A stretch of DNA of 8,351 nucleotides. It comes from an uncultured Bacilli bacterium (lineage in GTDB: Bacteria > Bacillota_I > Bacilli_A > RF39 > UBA660). Location: positions 1 through 8,351 of the forward strand of contig CANPYA010000055.1 of assembly GCA_947587565.1 (NCBI GenBank), written 5' to 3'. A program made the position numbers and the translations under genes. Shown piece by piece: positions 7,052 through 8,351 of this stretch. Position 1 is the stretch's first letter. Every line of letters starts with the position of its first letter. A model generated the notes under the pieces. It was not told the DNA's origin. It searched no databases and saw only the letters and a list, made by a program, of their open reading frames with translations.

Positions 7052-8308
7052 TTAATCAACTCCGGTTATTCTAAACGGATTAGATAATGTACCTTCATCA
7101 GTTAATTCAATTTCATTAGATATATAAAAAGTTGGACGTATTGCAAATGCATTTCTTAGACTGACGCCCTCCATGTGACCATACGAATATGGACACCACG
7201 CAATATAATAGTTACCTGACGGAAAAAAACCATAGCGACTCATTGTCCATTCATTGTTATTAGTAGATTGATTATGACTTATATGTATCCAACTGTTTAC
7301 TACATATTCTTCACTTGTTATATAAGCATAATAATAATCTGATATATACATTAATCCTATTGGTGATTGTATTTTGTCACTCCATACTCCTTTTCCTGTT
7401 GGACTACCTTGAATATCTTTTTGATTATGGTATATAGCTTCACTTTTTCCACTTTCTATTCCATATATGGTATCTCCGTTGTAGCCAAAGTCATTAGTAG
7501 AATAAGCATCTCCATATAGCCAACTATGTTCTTTGACTATTATACTTTTTAGATTTTTATTTAAACTATAATAATATGAATTTTCATCATTATAATTTGG
7601 TTCAGTTGTTCCATCTTCACCTTTGCCATTTAATCTTTGATATGGTAAACTTTGGGGCCATTTGATATCTTTTGTTATATCACTCCACCATTGTACTTCA
7701 TCTGTTAAAGCTGTTTTTTTGATTACTTTTAATTCGCCAGTTGGGGTTACTCCAATTATTCGGTACATATCATCACTATCATCTGCATCACATTCTGTAG
7801 TATCACAACAATTATCTCCTAAACATATATAATTTCTTATGTCATCAGTATATATTCCTTGATAGCGATACATTCCTCCAACTAAATTCTTACTTAAAAA
7901 GTTTCCATTGTCATTAATTCTTAAATAACTAATGTTAGGTTCGATATCATAATATAAATAACAATAACTGGTTTTACTTGTATCTACCAAAACAGTATAG
8001 GTTTCGTAATCATAATCAATAGAATTGGAAATTATTTTACCATTTATATCGGTACAGCCGGATTTATTCGCATTAAAAACATAACCTTCGGTTGGAAGTT
8101 CTCCTACACTTTCTTTATATTCCCCATTTTCTTGTTCTAACATTAAAGCAAATTGTTTGTTTTTTATTGATTCTTTTATTTTAACTTTAGGTAGTTCATG
8201 ATATTCATGGGATTTATTTAACACAAAAAACATACTAATTGTTAGTACTATTCCTAACCATAAAAATATCAATATATTTTTATTCTTTTTATATTCATTT
8301 ATTATCAA
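7052..8308 (-). CDS. Membrane-anchored extracellular protein with hypervariable lectin-like C-terminus (right paralogue)
   Basis: This tandem paralogue of the left gene has 418 residues if TTG 8308 is the start. The design is the same: signal anchor at about 12-30, six matching cysteines (C85, C116, C162, C167, C168, C173), CDADDSDDMYRIIG, HSWLYGD, GLMYISDYYYAY (318-329), WTMSRYG (354-360), a variable block with one extra cysteine (C372), then AIRPTFYISNEIEL and NPFRI. It lacks the short insertion near residue 335. The start is doubtful: TTG 8308 has no Shine-Dalgarno and sits at the predicted transcription start, the codons before it include a stop, and the nearest ATG (8296-8298) is out of frame by one base. 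Only one extra base, for example in the A run at 8286-8290, would join that ATG to the frame. The gene may be switched off, lightly broken, leaderless, or affected by an assembly error. The body of the frame is intact and its homology to the left gene is clear. Confidence 0.8.
   Translation of the reverse strand: MIINEYKKNKNILIFLWLGIVLTISMFFVLNKSHEYHELPKVKIKESIKNKQFALMLEQENGEYKESVGELPTEGYVFNANKSGCTDINGKIISNSIDYDYETYTVLVDTSKTSYCYLYYDIEPNISYLRINDNGNFLSKNLVGGMYRYQGIYTDDIRNYICLGDNCCDTTECDADDSDDMYRIIGVTPTGELKVIKKTALTDEVQWWSDITKDIKWPQSLPYQRLNGKGEDGTTEPNYNDENSYYYSLNKNLKSIIVKEHSWLYGDAYSTNDFGYNGDTIYGIESGKSEAIYHNQKDIQGSPTGKGVWSDKIQSPIGLMYISDYYYAYITSEEYVVNSWIHISHNQSTNNNEWTMSRYGFFPSGNYYIAWCPYSYGHMEGVSLRNAFAIRPTFYISNEIELTDEGTLSNPFRITGVD
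7145..7216 (-). other. Hypervariable block in right paralogue (candidate variable region)
   Basis: Codons 365-388 are the counterpart of 5754-5825. GC is 30/72 (42 %), well above the surrounding gene. The block is followed at once by a conserved ATACGTCCAAC common to both genes, which would be the natural 3' boundary of a template-directed replacement. I see no GC-rich initiation-of-homing motif and no template copy in the window, so the mechanism remains inferred. Confidence 0.6.
8171..8290 (-). repeat. 120-base direct repeat, copy 2 (5' end of right paralogue)
   Basis: Partner of 6810-6929 with 118 of 120 identical bases, encoding the signal anchor and the following extracellular stub. Identity stops abruptly upstream, at the start codons, where the two genes differ. 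Confidence 0.9.
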
Positions 8309-8313
8309 TTTTT

Positions 8314-8342
8314 ATTATATACTAATTGCGTATATTTTTCAA
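8314..8342 (-). promoter_or_regulatory. SigA-type promoter of right paralogue
   Basis: The minus strand has TTGAAA (8337-8342), a 17-base spacer without any G tract, and a perfect TATAAT (8314-8319). The predicted transcription start is at about 8305-8307, on top of the TTG start of the frame. The transcript would therefore be nearly leaderless with no Shine-Dalgarno, which conflicts with the annotated start of the gene. Confidence 0.65.
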
Positions 8343-8351
8343 TCAATTTAA

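Noticed and set aside
7223..7229. Seven-T coding run at the edge of the right variable block
   Set aside because: It encodes FF in frame and homopolymers of A or T this long are ordinary here.

Overview
The window comes from a low-GC, AT-rich member of the Bacillota/Mycoplasmatota side of the tree. All supported genes lie on the minus strand, so transcription runs from right to left. TGA is used as a stop in at least three genes and the tryptophan codons I read are TGG, so this is the standard bacterial code and not the Mycoplasma/Spiroplasma code. The rplI-dnaB and walJ-rlmH neighbours match the classic Bacilli dnaC-WalRK-rlmH neighbourhood in a shortened form. The style of the two surface proteins at the right resembles families I associate with uncultured gut Firmicutes (RF39-like); that placement is inference.

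Right part (about 5620-8351): two tandem paralogues encode membrane-anchored extracellular proteins of about 420 residues. Each has an N-terminal signal anchor, a Cys-rich core containing MYRIIG, and a C-terminal domain ending in WTMxRYG...AIRPTFY...NPFRI. Two things stand out. First, between RYG and AIRP the two genes suddenly drop to 44 % nucleotide identity (32/72), while the flanks are 84-88 % identical. In the first half of that block the first two codon positions change more than the third. This looks like a diversity-generating-retroelement variable region or another targeted diversification site. Second, the promoter of the left paralogue has seven Gs between its -35 and -10 boxes, which is the classic layout of a phase-variable promoter. 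The right paralogue has a well-spaced promoter without the G tract, but an awkward translation start (TTG at the predicted transcription start, and an out-of-frame ATG). Their 5' ends share 118 of 120 bases.

Middle and left part (1-5610): after a short AT-rich terminator, a strong extended -10 promoter drives a compact operon: rplI (ribosomal protein L9), dnaB (replicative helicase), a LysM/G5/M23 cell-wall peptidase, walJ (metallo-beta-lactamase-fold hydrolase), rlmH (23S rRNA methyltransferase), and an unrecognised gene cut by the left edge. The dnaB-M23, M23-walJ and walJ-rlmH junctions are all 4-base ATGA overlaps, so translation is probably coupled. The M23 gene occupies the place where purA, walR, walK, yycH and yycI sit in Bacillus.

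No reverse transcriptase, template repeat, recombinase, tRNA, rRNA or CRISPR array is visible. No gene-free stretch exceeds about 110 bases.
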